In this document: positions 16,257 through 24,864 of the stretch, in pieces
Layout of the letters: each line of letters starts with the position of its first letter
How positions within the stretch are numbered: the first letter of the stretch is position 1
DNA from: Solihabitans fulvus
GTDB lineage: Bacteria > Actinomycetota > Actinomycetes > Mycobacteriales > Pseudonocardiaceae
Length of the DNA stretch: 64,000 nucleotides
Direction: 5' to 3'
NCBI RefSeq assembly: GCF_008386585.1
Contig: NZ_VUOB01000073.1
Span: 1 to 64,000, forward strand
Translations under genes and position numbers: made by a program
The notes under the pieces: generated by a model
Databases searched by the model: none
Told to the model about the DNA's origin: nothing
Seen by the model: the letters and a program-made list of their open reading frames with translations, nothing else

Positions 16257-16720
16257 CCCGCCCGTACCGGTATGTGCCGGTCGACGGCCTGCGCCACGCG
16301 GTCGAGCGGTCGGTCGAGCCGGAATCCGTGTGCGAGGCGTTGTGCGGCCACGAGATCGCGCGGGTGCCGACGCACTGGTCCGCGACGCAGGGCTGCTGGG
16401 CGACGTGCTGGCGCTGCGAGGCGATGTGGCGCGAGCACGAGGGCATCCCACCCAACACCCACGTGCCGCAGGCGGCCCTGGCCGCCCAGGCGCGTCTGCT
16501 CGCCACGACGCCCCTGTTGCTCGTACTCGGCCGCCTCGCCTTGGCGACCACTCTTGGCCACGGCCACGCCCGTCACCGCCACGCGCCGCACCCTTACACC
16601 GTCCTGCTCGCGCTCCGACGTGTTCTCGGCAGCTTCTGCCCAGCCACGCCAGCCGAGGGCAGCCCACGCCCCCAAAACCGGGCCACTCGCACCGGTCGCC
16701 GGGAGGCACCCCGTGCATGA
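16253..16720 (+). CDS. putative zinc-finger protein
   Basis: A 155-residue protein whose first 75 residues hold a Cys/His cluster (ESVCEALCGHEIARVPTHW then QGCWATCWRCEAMWREH), consistent with a structural zinc site. The C-terminal half contains one hydrophobic segment and a basic, Pro-rich tail. The GTG start overlaps the previous stop (GTGA). No enzyme motif is seen; it is likely a regulatory or adaptor protein of the cassette. Confidence 0.55.
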   Translation: MTRPYRYVPVDGLRHAVERSVEPESVCEALCGHEIARVPTHWSATQGCWATCWRCEAMWREHEGIPPNTHVPQAALAAQARLLATTPLLLVLGRLALATTLGHGHARHRHAPHPYTVLLALRRVLGSFCPATPAEGSPRPQNRATRTGRREAPRA

Positions 16721-17000
16721 GGACGACTGGCAGCTGCTCACCAAGGCGAAAAGACTCATGGATCTGGCCACCGAGCTGTCGCCGCAGGCCGATCTCGACG
16801 TGAGGCAGAGCTTGGCCGCCATGCTCAAGGAGCTGCTGGGTGAGACCGGTACCGCCGATCCCGCCGTGTTCCGCACCTGCGCGGAGGCACTGCGGGACCT
16901 GGCGTCCCGGATGGACCTGCGCGCGCAGGCTCTGGACTACATCGACGGGTCGATCGTGGAACGCCCGGCACTGCCCGCGTTCGAGGGTGGGCGGGAGTGA
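16713..17000 (+). CDS. small helical hypothetical protein
   Basis: A 95-residue, largely helical protein. The GTG start has GGGAGG six bases upstream and overlaps the previous gene by eight bases. No family is recognised. High Leu/Ala/Asp content suggests a soluble helical bundle. Confidence 0.55.
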   Translation: MHEDDWQLLTKAKRLMDLATELSPQADLDVRQSLAAMLKELLGETGTADPAVFRTCAEALRDLASRMDLRAQALDYIDGSIVERPALPAFEGGRE

Positions 17001-17006
17001 GCGCGC

Positions 17007-17267
17007 GTGTACCGGACGATGCCTGGCGTGTTCGCTCCGCCGTTGCGGCACATCGTGGTGAATTACCTCGCCGCGTGCCCGGCTGAGTGGATCCTCAACC
17101 CCCATCACCACGCCCTGTGTAAGAAGCCCTGCCTGGCCTTCCCAACGACGATGGGCGCGTGGCGATGGTGGCCAATCTGCGAGGACTGCCAACAAGAACT
17201 CGGCGTCGCCCTGCCCGCTGGCCGCCATCACCTCCACGGAGGCGGTGCCGGGTTCATCGCCAGCTAG
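17007..17267 (+). CDS. small Cys/His-rich hypothetical protein
   Basis: An 86-residue protein with Cys at ACPAEW, CKKPC and CEDC plus several His, which suggests one zinc-binding module (WWPICEDCQQELGV). The GTG start lies six bases after the previous stop. Function unknown; it probably belongs to the same transcript. Confidence 0.5.
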   Translation: MYRTMPGVFAPPLRHIVVNYLAACPAEWILNPHHHALCKKPCLAFPTTMGAWRWWPICEDCQQELGVALPAGRHHLHGGGAGFIAS

Positions 17268-17307
17268 GCGGTCTCGTTACTACCGATCAACCATGAGGAG
17301 AACCGCC

Positions 17308-17991
17308 ATGGCCGACGAACTTCCCTTTATCGCCAAGGGAAAGGTGCTCGACGAGGCGCAACGGCAGCATCTCACGACCTTGTTGATCGCCGCCTGGGAC
17401 AACGGCATGAGTACCGCCGAGATGGCCAGGAGGACCAACCGCAGCCATCAGCACATCTGCCACATGCTCACCGAGGCGGGAGTGAACCTACGGCGCCCGG
17501 CGCAGGCGGATGACTCTGCGAGGAACGGGAATCCGCTCCCGGTGGTTCCGCCGGGTCGACGTCTGGGTGGCCGTGAACGGGACGCGTTCATCGACGCCAT
17601 TGCAGTGCGCTACATCCTGGGCGCGACCGTCAAGCGCATAGCCGACGAGACACACGTGCCCTACGACAGCGTGAAGAACCTACTCAAAGAAGGTGACGTG
17701 CCCATGAGGCCGGCCGGCACCGCTCCCGTTCCGCTTGACGACGCAGCGTTGGCCCGATGGTTCCTGCGCCGTGTCAAGATTCGACTGCTGGCCGACTTCA
17801 ATGCCGGCCTTCGGGCAACGGTGCTGGCGCTGACCGACGAGACCCCCTCCCGCGTCGACACCGCCAGGTGGGATGAGCTGGTCGCAGAGCTGTGGACCGC
17901 CCACATCGCACTGACCGACGCGACGCAGACCCTGTCCACGGTCGTCCGGTGCCTGCTGCACGAGCTCGCGAACCCTTCCGAGGCATCATGA
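17308..17991 (+). CDS. helix-turn-helix protein with two HTH units
   Basis: A 227-residue protein. Residues about 20-60 (LLIAAWDNGMSTAEMARRTNRSHQHICHML) and about 100-135 (RYILGATVKRIADETHVPYDSVKNLLK) each read as a resolvase/MarR-like HTH. The C-terminal 90 residues are helical with no recognised domain. ATG at 17308 has GAGGAG six bases upstream. Its stop overlaps the sigma-factor start (ATGA), so the two are translationally coupled. Confidence 0.65.
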   Translation: MADELPFIAKGKVLDEAQRQHLTTLLIAAWDNGMSTAEMARRTNRSHQHICHMLTEAGVNLRRPAQADDSARNGNPLPVVPPGRRLGGRERDAFIDAIAVRYILGATVKRIADETHVPYDSVKNLLKEGDVPMRPAGTAPVPLDDAALARWFLRRVKIRLLADFNAGLRATVLALTDETPSRVDTARWDELVAELWTAHIALTDATQTLSTVVRCLLHELANPSEAS

Positions 17992-18731
17992 ACAGGGCTC
18001 ATGGGCATTCGACCGACCAGGAACTGTCCGTCCTGGTGCGCGGCGGGTGCAGGAACTCCTACGAGACCCTCTATCGCCGACATGTCGAGGCCGCCCGCAG
18101 GCACGCCCGAACACTCGTGCGCAACGAGCACGACGTGGACGGTCTCGTGTCGGCGGCGTTCGCTGCTGTTCTGGAGCGGCTGCGGGCGGGCGGGGACGTC
18201 GTCCACTTCCGCGCTTACGTGCTGACAACCCTGCGACACATCGCCTATACGAATGCTGTGAGCGAGCGGCGGGTGATGGTGACCGACGACGTATCCACTC
18301 TGACTGGCTCAGATCGACTGCGTCCCCACTCCCCCGATCCTGTGCTCAGCGATTTGGAACGGCGGCTGGCGGCCAGAGCGTTCGGGAAGCTGCCGGCACG
18401 GTGGCGGATCGTGCTGTGGAAGAGAGAGGTGGAGGGTATGTCGCTGGCTGCGGCCGGGCAGTTCTTCGGACTGAGCGCCAACGGTGTCTCCGCGCTCGCG
18501 CACCGTGCCAGGGAAGGTTTGCGGCAGGCGTACCTGAATGCGCAGGTCCGCGACGGGCGGCGCGGCTTTTGCGGCGAGGTAGCGAGGTTGGCAGGAGCTT
18601 GGCTACGGGCTGCCGTCCGTGATCCTCTTGTATCCCAGCGGATTGCATCGCATCTGCTGTCGTGCGTGCAGTGCCGCATGCTCGTGGACGAGCTGGCTGA
18701 CGCCAACGCGGCGCTGGTGGTCAAGCGATGA
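17988..18731 (+). CDS. ECF-type sigma factor with C-terminal zinc-finger-like tail
   Basis: A 247-residue protein. Region 2 (YETLYRRHVEAARRHARTLVRNEHDVDGLVSAAFAAV) and region 4 (FGKLPARWRIVLWKREVEGMSLAAAGQFFGLSANGVSALAHRAREGLRQAYL) are clear. The last 70 residues include SHLLSCVQCRMLVDEL, the HxxxCxxC signature of zinc-finger anti-sigma factors, fused in cis. This may let the tail control the sigma domain. It is coupled on both sides by ATGA overlaps. Confidence 0.8.
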   Translation: MNRAHGHSTDQELSVLVRGGCRNSYETLYRRHVEAARRHARTLVRNEHDVDGLVSAAFAAVLERLRAGGDVVHFRAYVLTTLRHIAYTNAVSERRVMVTDDVSTLTGSDRLRPHSPDPVLSDLERRLAARAFGKLPARWRIVLWKREVEGMSLAAAGQFFGLSANGVSALAHRAREGLRQAYLNAQVRDGRRGFCGEVARLAGAWLRAAVRDPLVSQRIASHLLSCVQCRMLVDELADANAALVVKR

Positions 18732-19570
18732 ACAGGGCACGGGAGGCTGAACAGCTGTGGCTGGCCTCGCAGTTGCGGACGCTACGCATCTCAGCGCAGC
18801 TGACCAGTAAGCGGGCGGCCGAGGCTGCGGAGATGAGCCAGTCCAAGCTGTCCAAGATCGAGACCGGCCTTCATCTGCCCACAGTCGACGACGTTGAGCG
18901 GATCACCACCGCGCTGCACGCCGAACGCGCTCACGCCAGTGAATTGGCGAGCGTAGCCCGTCAGCTGCGGGACGAGGCGAACTGGACGCTGGCGATGCTC
19001 CGTCAACCGCAACGCAACACTCTCTTCGGGGTGCTGCGCCGGGAACGCGAGGCGGCCACGATCATCTCGGTCGGGATGGTCACCGTGCCGCCGCTGCTGC
19101 GCCGACCCGGCTACATCCGCGCGATCGAGCCACCAGACATCCGCGACGCCGTCGTGGCGGCGGTGGCCGGACGCCAGGCGACCCTCGCAGCCGACGGCCA
19201 CGACTGCGAGTTCATCGTGACCGAAAGCGCTTTGCGGCAGACAGTGGGGTCGGCCGCGGTGATGCTCGACCAGGTCAGCCACATCGCCCGCATGGCCGTC
19301 GGCGAACGAGTTCGGATCGGGCTGCTGCCGTGGCACGTCCCACTGACCAGGCCACCGCGGCACGACTTCACGATCACCGACGCCCTGGGGTACAAAGACC
19401 TGCTCATCGGGCACGTCGCAGTGCGCGACCCCCGCAACGTCGAAGCCCACGGACAGTATGCAGAGGCGCTGCGCGCCACAGCGGTGTACGGCGACCCTTG
19501 CCGGGAACTGCTGGCGGCCATCAGTGATGATCATCGGACGCGAGCGGTCCGGGACACCGGTTCGGTGTGA
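18728..19570 (+). CDS. XRE-family regulator with DUF5753 domain (second)
   Basis: A 280-residue protein with N-terminal HTH (LRTLRISAQLTSKRAAEAAEMSQSKLSKIETGLHLPT) and a C-terminal DUF5753-like ligand domain (TVPPLLRRPGYIRAI, AVAGRQATL, FIVTESALRQTVGS, RIGLLPWHVPL). It ends the nine-gene cassette and its ATG overlaps the sigma-factor stop. Together with the divergent XRE/DUF397 pair it makes this a regulator-rich locus. Confidence 0.82.
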   Translation: MNRAREAEQLWLASQLRTLRISAQLTSKRAAEAAEMSQSKLSKIETGLHLPTVDDVERITTALHAERAHASELASVARQLRDEANWTLAMLRQPQRNTLFGVLRREREAATIISVGMVTVPPLLRRPGYIRAIEPPDIRDAVVAAVAGRQATLAADGHDCEFIVTESALRQTVGSAAVMLDQVSHIARMAVGERVRIGLLPWHVPLTRPPRHDFTITDALGYKDLLIGHVAVRDPRNVEAHGQYAEALRATAVYGDPCRELLAAISDDHRTRAVRDTGSV

Positions 19571-20286
19571 ATTGCGATTCGCATCACGGGAACACTCCAG
19601 CTGAGCACCCGCTTGTGTTGTGGCATCGGCAGAACACCCCGTCGCTGCGGTGCTCACCGATTGCTCGCTCATAGCCCGCACCGATCACGAGACCAGTGTT
19701 CGGCACCATGAGGAGCGTTCCGATTTGGACATGCCGAGGCCCCCTGCTGCAGTGGCGAACTCCGCTCGTGACGTCTGGGGTCAGCTCCTGTAGATCGGCA
19801 ACGCCACCGTCCAGCTACCGCCATATGTGCCGCCCATACCCCGTCAGCTGCCCCCACCCGGGCCGCTGGTCGACCGGACGAGCTGCGTGAGCGGCTCACT
19901 GACTTGCATTGCTGTGAGGCCGGGATCGTGAACATGCCCGGTATCCCTAGCATCGGCAAGACCGCCGGTCACCGCATAGGGACACGAGCACACAGACCAG
20001 TTCCCCGACTGCCAGTGCTACGTGGACCTGACGAGCCGAGGCACATTCCAGGCAGCGTTGCATCCACTGCGACCGCACCGCGATACAACACCTGGCCGTC
20101 GTGTGCAGGCTGGACGTCGACGCGATGATCGAACGCCTGTGCAGCCTAAGACGCTCCACCGCAGCGCGGCTGGCCCCACCCGGAACCTCCGGTCGAGCGA
20201 GCTTCACGAGGTCTGGTTCGTCCATGAACATCACCTTGAAGGAATCGAACGCTTCCGCCTTGAAATCGGGAGACAAGAAACCGTCC
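19571..20286. other. gene-poor stretch with decayed coding remnants
   Basis: No convincing gene. Short frames with protein-like composition appear in different phases: around 19880-19930, reading DELRERLTDLHCCEAGI on the plus strand, and an unsupported TTG-initiated frame near 20276 on the minus strand. This suggests a degraded insertion or gene. The stretch lies directly before the tRNA-like fragment and the IS-disrupted gene. Confidence 0.45.
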
Positions 20287-20313
20287 GGGGGTTCGAATCT
20301 CTGCGCCTCCGCA
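20287..20313 (+). other. tRNA-Ser-like 3' fragment, possible attachment-site remnant
   Basis: Positions 20287-20313 read like the T-arm and 3' acceptor strand of an actinobacterial tRNA-Ser: a GGGGGTTCGAAT T-stem/loop followed by CGCCTCCG, the 3' half of the GGAGGCG acceptor. The T-stem pairs poorly (CTCTG instead of CCCTC) and no 5' tRNA half precedes it, so it is not a functional tRNA. Such partial copies are left by integrative elements that recombine with tRNA 3' ends. Confidence 0.4.
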
Positions 20314-20320
20314 GGCCATC

Positions 20321-20361
20321 GGGGGAGTGTGACCCGTCTTTCGCGGATCGGTCACACCCCC
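20321..20361. terminator. strong hairpin after the tRNA-like fragment
   Basis: GGGGG-A-GTGTGACC at 20321-20334 pairs with GGTCACACCCCC ending at 20361, with one bulged A and a loop of about 15 bases. It directly follows the tRNA-like fragment, as a tRNA terminator would, and also lies 35 bases beyond the 3' end of the disrupted pentapeptide gene on the other strand. Confidence 0.55.
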
Positions 20362-20714
20362 TTGGTGCAGCAAGATGGTGGCAATGGTGCTGGATCTAGC
20401 TTGTCGGCGGCAAGGCAATGTGCTCGTCGTCCTCGGCCGTCCATCGGAGCGCATCTGCCTGGTCTGACTCTGGATGCAGAGCCCATCCGGGTGGCCAAAT
20501 CTGTTCTCCGGAATTTCGCTGGTGATACACATGTGCACCCGAGAGATTGATGTGAGGTCTTGACTTCTTTTGAGGTGAAGCACACTGCCCATCTTCCCCC
20601 TTGAGGACTTCAACATTAGCAATTTGATCAAAAACTACTTCACCCGAGAAACTTGCATCGAAAAACTCAGCCTCATCGCCAAATTGGGCACCCAAGAAGT
20701 AGATTCCTCGACTA

Positions 20715-21854
20715 CTGATCTTTGATTGTGGTGTTGATGCCGCTGTTCGGAGTCTTGCCCGCCGGCTGGACAGTGTTACGCCGGAGATATGAAACTTGGA
20801 GGCTTGACGCGATCCGAACGTCTGGAACGGGAGCGACTCCGGCTGGTCGCGGCAGAGTTGTTCTCCCAGGAGATCCCCCAGGCCGAGATCGCACGGATGC
20901 TGGGCGTGTCGGCCCAAGCAGTCAACCACTGGCACCAGACATGGACCTCGGGCGGCCGGGAAGCGCTGCTGTCGACCGGCCCCTCCGGAGCCAGGTCCTA
21001 TCTGGACGAGGACCAGATCACGCAGTTGCGCCGGGCGCTGGACCAAGGCCCACGCCAGCACGGATGGGACTCCGACCGGTGGACCCTGGCCAGGATCCGC
21101 CGGCTGATCATCGAACTGACCGGGGTGACCTACCGGGGCGTGGACGGCGTGTGGCGGCTGCTGCACCGCATGGGCTGGTCCTGCCAACTCCCCCAGACCC
21201 CCGCGCTGGAGCGGGACGAGGAGGCGATCACCGCATGGCGCACGCAGACCTGGCCGCAGGCAAAAGATCCGCCCGCGACACCGGGGCATGGCTGTGTTTC
21301 GAGGACGAGACCGGGGCCGCGCTGAGTTCACCGGTGCGCACCACGTGGTCCGCGGTGGGGCAGACGCCGGTCGTGCCATTGTCGGGCAGAGGCCACGACA
21401 AGATCTCGGTAGCCGGGATGTGCTGCTACCGGCCAGGCCACGTCCCGCGCCTGATCTACACCGCCAGTCGACACCACTTCAGCGCGACCGACTTTCCCGG
21501 TCTGCTCAGGACCGTCCATCGGAGACTGGCCGCGCCGATCGTGGTGATCTGGGACAACCTGCCCGGCCACATCAGCGGCAGCACCCGGGCCTTCATCCGG
21601 GACAACAAGGACTGGCTGACCGTCATCCGACTACCCGGCTACGCCCCGCACCTCAACCCGACCGAGGGTGTGTGGTGCCACCTCAAGGGCGGAGTCCTGG
21701 CCAACCTCGGCGCCCGCACCCTGACCGAACTCACCCGCGTCACCCGCCGGGGACTACGCCACATTCAACGCCACCCGCACCTGCTTACCGGATTCCTCGC
21801 CCAGACAGGGCTCACCCTCCACACCGACCCATCAACCCCATAATCAAAGATCAG
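20715..21854 (+). mobile_element. IS630-family insertion sequence, 1140 bp
   Basis: Ends are 26-bp imperfect inverted repeats beginning CTGATCTTTGATT (20715-20740 and the complement of 21829-21854; three mismatches). Both ends are flanked by TA (20713-20714 and 21855-21856), the target and duplication characteristic of the IS630/Tc1/mariner superfamily. It carries one transposase gene in two overlapping frames. The insertion sits inside the pentapeptide-repeat gene in the opposite orientation. The intact ends and open frames suggest a recent event. Confidence 0.93.
20789..21843 (+). CDS. IS630-family transposase, two frames joined by a -1 frameshift
   Basis: The first frame (20789-21325) encodes the HTH part (FSQEIPQAEIARMLGVSAQAVNHWHQTW) and a winged domain. 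The second (to the TAA at 21843) encodes the DDE catalytic domain: LCFEDETG, VVIWDNLPGH and GYAPHLNPTEGVW give D, D and E. The frames join at GCAAAAG (21260-21266), where slippage by -1 on AAAA moves from GCA-AAA-GAT to AAA-AGA-TCC. Programmed frameshifting is common in IS630 elements. The continuous product would be about 350 residues. Confidence 0.88.
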
Positions 21855-22803
21855 TAAAGGTTACTTCCTGCATGAATAGTCGACTCTTAAATTTGGTTCG
21901 AGTAAATATTGCGCGACCAGTAAAGGTGGCCTCATTAAAGTTTGCCATATCGCTAAAAGTCGACTCGAAGAACCATGCATCCTGCTCAAAGGTCGTGTTT
22001 CGAATATGTGTTGCCCCAATGAATGTGGCATGGCGAAAATCAGCAAAGCCAACCTTGCAGTCGATGAACTCGAAGTCGATGAGTATTGCATTGCTGAGAT
22101 TTATGTCAAGACTGCCCCAGTAGATTCCCAGTTTGGCTAGGGTCTTGAAGTGGCTACTGAGCACTCTTTGGGCGGTCAGTCTGACCTCCAATTCCTCCTG
22201 ATGATACGCACGTTCAGGGTCTCCGCTCTCCGGTCTGACCTCTTCGTTGATGCGCTTCCCGAAGGGGATCGATGGTGAAAATGGCATTCTAAGGTAGCCA
22301 CAGATTGTGCTTACGATTGTTTGTCGGTGATCTGAATTGTCGTTAGCAAGGCGTTCTAGTGAATAGAAGCCTCCTAGTCGTACTGCGGCCTTGTCTGACC
22401 CTAGCTGCTCGATGGCCTTTGTGAATAGATCCGTTATGCGACGTTCGGTGGAGTCTTTCTCTGCAATGCTAGCTAAGTACTCCTGATGCCGCTTGGTGTC
22501 GGCGGCAATTCGCGCGACTTCACGCAGTTGCAACTCTGTGGATCTTTGCTTGCGAGCAGTTAGCCATAGGGCAATCGCTCCTCCGGCTCCGGCTGCAACC
22601 GTAAGAGAGGTGCGGATGGCGTCAAGCCGATTTCTAACGTTCTCCGAATTGCTTGTGTCGTTAATTTGGGAGAGTAGGAGCCACATACAAACGCAGGTGA
22701 TTGCGATGACTGTAACCGTCACGATCCCCACCCATCGCCACTTTAGTACTGGCAGTTCGGGCTTACCTTCTGCGGATTCTTCAATATCTTTGGACATGAG
22801 TAG

Positions 22804-23220
22804 TCATATTTCATGACTTGTATCTTTTACGCTAGATGCAGTCAGGTGAAGTAGTTCTGTACTTGCCCAACTCGTCCGATGGCCTGCCTCCGCAGGGGCC
22901 TCCCGCTTATCATCAAGGGAGACGTGCGCGTAGATCGTCATCGTCACATCTACGGCCGAATGGCCCACGATGCCCCGGGCGATGTGCAGCGGAACATCGA
23001 GCCGGAGCAGCAGCGTCACGCACGAGTGCCGGAGGTCGTGAAACCGCACCGCCGACAACCCAGGCCCACTCCCGTAGTGGGTACCAGCTCGCCGGAGGTA
23101 CGTCGGGTCGATCGGACCGCCAAGGGAAGTGGCGAACACCAGCACGGAGTCCTCCCAGGCATCGGGACTGCCGTTTCTGCGGAACTCGCTGACGTAGCTC
23201 ACGCCGGTCTGGTGTGTCAC
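22804..23220 (-). pseudogene. truncated tyrosine recombinase (integrase) C-terminal fragment
   Basis: 138 residues keep the end of a phage-type integrase: FHDLRHSCVTLLLRLDVPLHIARGIVGHSAVDVTMTIYAHV contains the HxxR, GH and catalytic Tyr motifs. The N-terminal arm-binding and core-binding domains and the first catalytic Arg are missing. The fragment begins where the 3' end of the intact integrase gene lies (about 28 bases away), so an older integrase was probably truncated when another element arrived. Confidence 0.75.
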
Positions 23221-23248
23221 CTTGGAGTGAACCCCGGGCGGAGGCGAA

Positions 23249-24271
23249 TTACCTGAGTGGATGAGGTTCTCCGGTAAGAGCGGCCAGCGCGGTGGCGACT
23301 TCCTGGACGCTGGCGCGTACGTAAGTCGCGGTGGTCCCCGCGTCGCCGCCGTGGTCGGTGTGGCCGGCGAAGGCGCGGGCGATGGCGTAGCCGAAGTTGC
23401 GCTCCACCCACGTCAGGGTGGTGTGGCGCAGCCAGTGCATGGAGATCTGCTGGGTGGCCACCCAGGGCAGGTGGTTGCCGATGCGGGTCCACAGGTGGTC
23501 GTAGCGGCGGGTGGTGATCGGCTGGCCGTTCACGTAACGGAGCAGCTGACCCTCGCGCGAGGCGTAGCGGCCCTCGGCGTGCTGTTGCAGGGCGGTCATC
23601 AGTGTTGGGGAGATCGGTTGCCAGCGCTGGGTTTCGCCTTTCTCCCGCAGGAGGATCAGGCACTGGGTGGGGTCGAGGTCGCGCGGTCGGAGGGCGAGGG
23701 CGCCGCCGCGTCGGCAGGCGGTTTCGGTGTGCAGGCGCAGCAGGAGGGTGTCCAGGGCGGGGTCGTTGCCGGTGGTGGCGGCGACGTGGTTGATCTCGGC
23801 GAGCCGGGTGTCGGCCACGGCGCGGCGGGTGGACGGTAGGCGGCGGGGTTTGGCGACCTTGGCGGCGGGGTTGTCGTCCTTGTGGATCAGGCCGTCGTCC
23901 ACGGCGTGCCGATACAGGCAGCGCAGCGCGCCGATGAGGTGTTCGACGGCGCAGCGTCCGCCACGTCCGTTGCGGCGCTGGACGAGGTGGGTCTTGATGT
24001 ACTCGGCCAGGTGCTTGATCTCTGACGGGGTTGGTTCGTCGATGCGGCGAGAGCCCCACTGCTCGCGGACGCGGTTCCAGTAGGAGCCGTACACCCGTCG
24101 GGTGCCCTCGGAGACAGCCTTGGAGACCACGGGGATGTACTCGTCGAAGGTCGGCACCGGTGGCCGGTCCTGCGCAGCGGCGAGGAGGTCTTCGGGTGAC
24201 AGGCCCAGGCGGGCGAGCAGGAGGCGGGCTGCGTCCACGTCCGCGGACTGCGACTGCGATTGCGGCGTCAT
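23249..24271 (-). CDS. tyrosine recombinase / integrase
   Basis: A complete 340-residue integrase. The N-terminal SAM-like core-binding domain (TRRVYGSYWNRVREQWG..IDEPTPSEIKHLAEYIKTHL) is followed by the catalytic domain with Arg in TACRRGGALAL, HWLRHTTLTW (HxxR), AFAGHTDH and the nucleophile in TTATYVRAS. It overlaps the AbrB-like gene (ATGA) and lies about 600 bases from the 3' end of tRNA-Leu, the likely integration site. Confidence 0.9.
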   Translation of the reverse strand: MTPQSQSQSADVDAARLLLARLGLSPEDLLAAAQDRPPVPTFDEYIPVVSKAVSEGTRRVYGSYWNRVREQWGSRRIDEPTPSEIKHLAEYIKTHLVQRRNGRGGRCAVEHLIGALRCLYRHAVDDGLIHKDDNPAAKVAKPRRLPSTRRAVADTRLAEINHVAATTGNDPALDTLLLRLHTETACRRGGALALRPRDLDPTQCLILLREKGETQRWQPISPTLMTALQQHAEGRYASREGQLLRYVNGQPITTRRYDHLWTRIGNHLPWVATQQISMHWLRHTTLTWVERNFGYAIARAFAGHTDHGGDAGTTATYVRASVQEVATALAALTGEPHPLR

Positions 24272-24753
24272 CCTCGGTCACCGTCCTGGAGGCCGGCGTG
24301 GCGGTGAGCGATCATCGCGTCCAGCTCGGCAGGCGGATGGACGACGAGTTGACAGTGGACGGGATCGGCGGCCAAGAGCACGCGATCCCCGGCCGCCAGC
24401 GCGCACCAACGGCGCACGGGCGCGGGCAGGCGAAGATGGCCTTGGCGGCTGATGCTGAACACGCCGTGCGTGTCGCTGTGGATGATCAGCAGGCCACCGG
24501 TTTCGCGGATGTTCAGCCGGGTGCCCGGCACCCAGCCCATGGCCCGGAGGGTGAGATGGTCAGCGATGCGGCCTCGACTGTCCATCACGGCGAGGCCGTA
24601 GACCGTCCTATTGGCGCGCGCCGTGGGGATGATGGGAAGCGGGAGCGTTCGACGGGCTGCCGAAGCCCCAGGGTGCGACGACGCGGCTGTTCGATCGTCG
24701 TGCGGCGGCTGCGTTGCCGGGGGTACGAGAGGCGCGATCACTGGGGTGATCAT
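24268..24753 (-). CDS. AbrB/SpoVT-like DNA-binding protein coupled to the integrase
   Basis: A 161-residue protein. After a Pro/Ala-rich N-terminus, residues about 50-160 carry two swapped-hairpin-like repeats: VMDSRGRIADHLTLRAMGWVPGTRLNI and ISRQGHLRLPAPVRRWCALAAGDRVLL, followed by LVVHPPAELDAM. This layout (DsrGRia, G.lrlPa.vR...Gd.vlL) is frequent next to actinobacterial integrases. ATG at 24753 was chosen over an in-frame GTG at 24762 because of the better-spaced GGGGGTG. It may control excision or integrase expression (inference). Confidence 0.7.
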   Translation of the reverse strand: MITPVIAPLVPPATQPPHDDRTAASSHPGASAARRTLPLPIIPTARANRTVYGLAVMDSRGRIADHLTLRAMGWVPGTRLNIRETGGLLIIHSDTHGVFSISRQGHLRLPAPVRRWCALAAGDRVLLAADPVHCQLVVHPPAELDAMIAHRHAGLQDGDRG

Positions 24754-24864
24754 GAGAAACACCCCCAGCGCACGCAGCCCGAGAGCGTTACGCGTGCGAT
24801 CTGAGGGTGTTCAAGTGCCCATGAGCACTGATACTTTTGATGTAGCAGGCATGCAACAAAATTG

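Larger units (their letters stand above)
20396..22797 (-). pseudogene. pentapeptide-repeat membrane protein gene disrupted by IS630-family insertion
   Basis: The 5' part (22797 down to 21857) encodes two N-terminal membrane segments (WVGIVTVTVIAITCVCMWLL and TSLTVAAGAGGAIALWL), the conserved block KAAVRLGGFYSLERLANDN, and the beginning of A(D/N)LxF pentapeptide repeats (FRHATFIGATHIRNTTFEQD). The frame runs into the IS and stops. Removing the 1140-bp element and one TA restores a single frame: the same repeat pattern continues (IYFLGAQFGDEAEFFDASFSG) to a TAG at 20396, giving about 420 residues. Base composition is much more AT-rich than the neighbours, indicating recent acquisition before the IS hit. 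Confidence 0.88.

Noticed and set aside
19947..20276. 109-residue minus-strand gene starting with TTG
   Set aside because: No ribosome-binding site and only the first 30 residues look protein-like; treated as decayed sequence.
20287..20313. Functional tRNA-Ser gene
   Set aside because: The 5' acceptor, D-arm, anticodon arm and variable arm are absent and the T-stem is mispaired.
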